Source: CAYYSY01 sp964474355 (GTDB taxonomy: Bacteria > Myxococcota_A > UBA9160 > UBA4427). From it: a stretch of 23,134 nt of DNA. Shown here piece by piece: positions 21,681 to 23,134 of this stretch (the stretch's first letter is position 1; each line of letters opens with the position of its first letter). Below the pieces are notes generated by a model. That model was not told the DNA's origin. It did no database searches and worked only from the letters and a program-made list of their open reading frames with translations. Location: the NCBI GenBank assembly GCA_964474355.1, contig CAYYSY010000008.1:1-23134 (forward strand), read 5' to 3'. Position numbers and translations under genes: made by a program.

Positions 21681-22634
21681 TCAGCCCTTGGCGGCCTTCA
21701 CGGCCTCGGTCAGGGCAGGCACGATGTCGAAGAGATCGGCGACCACGCCGACCTGGGCGATCTCGAAGATCGGCGCGTCGGCGTCCTTGTTGATCGCGAC
21801 GATGAAGTTCGATCCCTTCATGCCGACGAGGTGCTGGATCGCGCCCGAGATGCCGGCGGCAATGTACAGCTTGGGCGCGACGATCTGGCCCGACGAGCCC
21901 ACCTGGTAGGCGTGCTCGAGCCAGCCGGCGTCCACAACCGGGCGCGAGGCGCCCATGGCGCCGCCGAGCGCGTGGGCGAGGGGCTGGATCACCTCCGGGA
22001 ACTTCTCCGGATCGCCCACGCCGCGGCCGCCCGACACGATGATGTCGGCCTTGGTGAGGTCGACGCCCGTGGCTTCGGCCTGCTTGATCCCCTTGAACTG
22101 CGCCTTGAGGTCGAGCGACACGTCGAGCGGCTTGGTGCCGCCGTCGGCGCTGCCCTCGTAGGCCGAGGTCGCGCCGGGCTGCACCGTCGCGACCACCGTG
22201 CCCGAGGCCGAGAGCTCGGCGTCGAGCTTGCCGTTGAAGATGCGGCGGTAGTACGTGCGACCGTCGCCTTCGCCCTCGATCTTGAAGCAGTCCGACACGA
22301 AGGCGCAGTCGAGGCCGGCGGCCACGCGCGGCGCCACGTCCCAGCCGGTCGGCGTGTTGCTGATGAGGATCAGCTCGGCGCCGGTGGCGGCCACCGCAGC
22401 GCGGATCGCCGCGTTGTAGCCGTCGACGTTGTAGTTGGCGAGATCGGCGTCGTCGACGACGAGGGTCTCACCTGCGCCCTTCGACGAGAACTCGCTGGCG
22501 AGGTCGCCCACGCCACTGCCGATCACGAGGCCCTTGACCTCACCGCCGAGGCCGTGCGCCACGCTCAACAGCTCGTAGCTGGCCTCTCGGATGGCGCCGC
22601 CGGAAATCTCGGCGACGACGAGAATCGTACCCAT
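21681..22634 (-). CDS. etfA: Electron transfer flavoprotein, alpha subunit
   Basis: A 317-residue ETF alpha subunit of standard length. The N-terminal Rossmann-like domain begins MGTILVVAEISGG. The C-terminal FAD-binding domain has the family motifs SRPVVDAGW, QVGSSGQIVAPKLYIAAG with ISGAIQH, and NFIVAINKDADAPIF. With EtfB it takes electrons from acyl-CoA and other dehydrogenases and passes them to ETF-quinone oxidoreductase. ATG 22634 is chosen because GGGAGA lies about 7 nt upstream and it gives the family N-terminus; an in-frame ATG at 22667 lies upstream of this site and adds unrelated residues. It follows etfB by 57 nt and ends in an intrinsic terminator. Confidence 0.97.
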   Translation of the reverse strand: MGTILVVAEISGGAIREASYELLSVAHGLGGEVKGLVIGSGVGDLASEFSSKGAGETLVVDDADLANYNVDGYNAAIRAAVAATGAELILISNTPTGWDVAPRVAAGLDCAFVSDCFKIEGEGDGRTYYRRIFNGKLDAELSASGTVVATVQPGATSAYEGSADGGTKPLDVSLDLKAQFKGIKQAEATGVDLTKADIIVSGGRGVGDPEKFPEVIQPLAHALGGAMGASRPVVDAGWLEHAYQVGSSGQIVAPKLYIAAGISGAIQHLVGMKGSNFIVAINKDADAPIFEIAQVGVVADLFDIVPALTEAVKAAKG

Positions 22635-22691
22635 TGGATTTCTCCCGATGAGAGCTGGGGTCTCCACTGCCGGAGGCCCAGCTCCTAGCGA

Positions 22692-23134
22692 TTAGAGGAG
22701 GCCGAGCTCCTTGATCTTGCCCATGAGCTGCGAAACGACCTCGTCCGTCGATCCTTCGAGGATCTCGGCGGTGTCGCCCTTGGCCGGCACGTAGATCTTG
22801 TTGACCGTGACCTTGGCGGCGCCTGCGCCGACGGCATCCCCGACACCGAGATCGGCAGCGGTCTTCACGTCGACGGGCTTCTTCTTGGCCTGCATGATGC
22901 CCTTGAGCGAGGCGTAGCGGACCTGGTTGGCGCCGGTCTGGATCGCGGCGAGACACGGCTTCGGCAGCTCGACCACCTCGTACGCGCCGCCCTCGAGCTC
23001 GCGCTCAACCTGGACGCCCGAATCGGAAACCTCGGTGGACAGCACGCTGGTGGCCGAGGGCATGTCGAGCAGTTCGGCGATCATGGGCGGTACGGCAGAG
23101 AAGTTGCCGTCGTCCGCCATCAGGCCACAGAAGA
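22692..23134 (-). CDS. etfB: Electron transfer flavoprotein, beta subunit (partial, N-terminus beyond window)
   Basis: The C-terminal 147 codons of an ETF beta subunit, normally about 250 residues; the frame is open to the right edge. The Met at 23120 is internal, because FCGLMADDGNF continues from it toward the edge. Visible family parts are the region before the AMP-site domain (PPMIAELLDMPSATSVLS), the recognition-loop area LPKPCLAAIQTGANQVRYASLKGIMQAKKKP, matching the LPAVVTVxxxLNEPRYPSLxxIMxAKKKP pattern, and a C-terminus ending in KIKELGLL. It pairs with etfA 57 nt downstream on the same strand to form the FAD/AMP heterodimer. Confidence 0.96.
   Translation of the reverse strand, partial: FCGLMADDGNFSAVPPMIAELLDMPSATSVLSTEVSDSGVQVERELEGGAYEVVELPKPCLAAIQTGANQVRYASLKGIMQAKKKPVDVKTAADLGVGDAVGAGAAKVTVNKIYVPAKGDTAEILEGSTDEVVSQLMGKIKELGLL

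Noticed and set aside
23118..23120. ATG at 23120 as the etfB start
   Set aside because: It would give only half an EtfB; the frame is open to the edge and the family length requires about 100 more residues upstream.

Overview
The window is about 68-70% GC with strongly GC-biased third codon positions. It carries an outer-membrane two-partner secretion pair, so the host is a Gram-negative diderm. The remaining gene mix (electron-transfer flavoprotein, P450, F420-type flavin/deazaflavin oxidoreductase, several SDRs, patatin, orphan ParA, a seven-helix membrane protein of a type I associate with myxobacterial relatives) fits a high-GC deltaproteobacterial lineage such as Myxococcota or Binatota. 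This placement is inference only; there is no rRNA, tRNA or marker gene beyond EF-P.

Layout. (1) 1-6802, minus strand: a TpsB-type Omp85 transporter followed after 13 nt by a very large filamentous-haemagglutinin-type TpsA exoprotein that runs off the left edge. (2) 6803-11715, plus strand: a TetR regulator with a clear self-operator in its own promoter, a ferritin-like/R2-like diiron protein ending in a good intrinsic terminator, a 452-bp non-coding stretch full of inverted repeats, a classical SDR, a seven-helix membrane protein and a small exported cysteine-patterned protein. (3) 11724-13501: a cytochrome P450 (minus) divergent from a DDN-family oxidoreductase (plus). (4) 13530-17788, minus strand: EF-P, a patatin phospholipase starting at TTG, a WYL-domain regulator, a PLP fold-type II enzyme and the nucleoside phosphorylase PpnP. 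(5) 18106-21184, minus strand: a tightly coupled three-gene operon (ParA-like ATPase, PlsC-like acyltransferase, degenerate extended SDR), both junctions being ATGA overlaps. (6) 21681-23134, minus strand: etfB (partial, 5' end beyond the right edge) and etfA, with an intrinsic terminator.

Most unusual points. The three-gene ParA/acyltransferase/epimerase-like operon looks like a lipid-related module with an unexpected positioning ATPase. A 180-bp concentric palindrome with perfect 30-bp arms sits upstream of EF-P. A 131-bp element with perfect 17-bp inverted ends lies at 9129-9259. Two short 'gene-end fossils' are copies of the 3' ends of the diiron gene (inverted, 41/43 identical) and of the SDR gene (direct, about 26/29), both lying in non-coding DNA. 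A 22-bp tandem repeat (four units) and a separate 9-12-9 dyad lie upstream of the ParA operon. The small protein at 11461-11715 has a strictly repeated CX3C-X6-CX3C pattern. I see no CRISPR array, RNA gene or recognisable insertion sequence. The two palindromic elements could be non-autonomous mobile or REP-like units, which only a genome-wide search could show.
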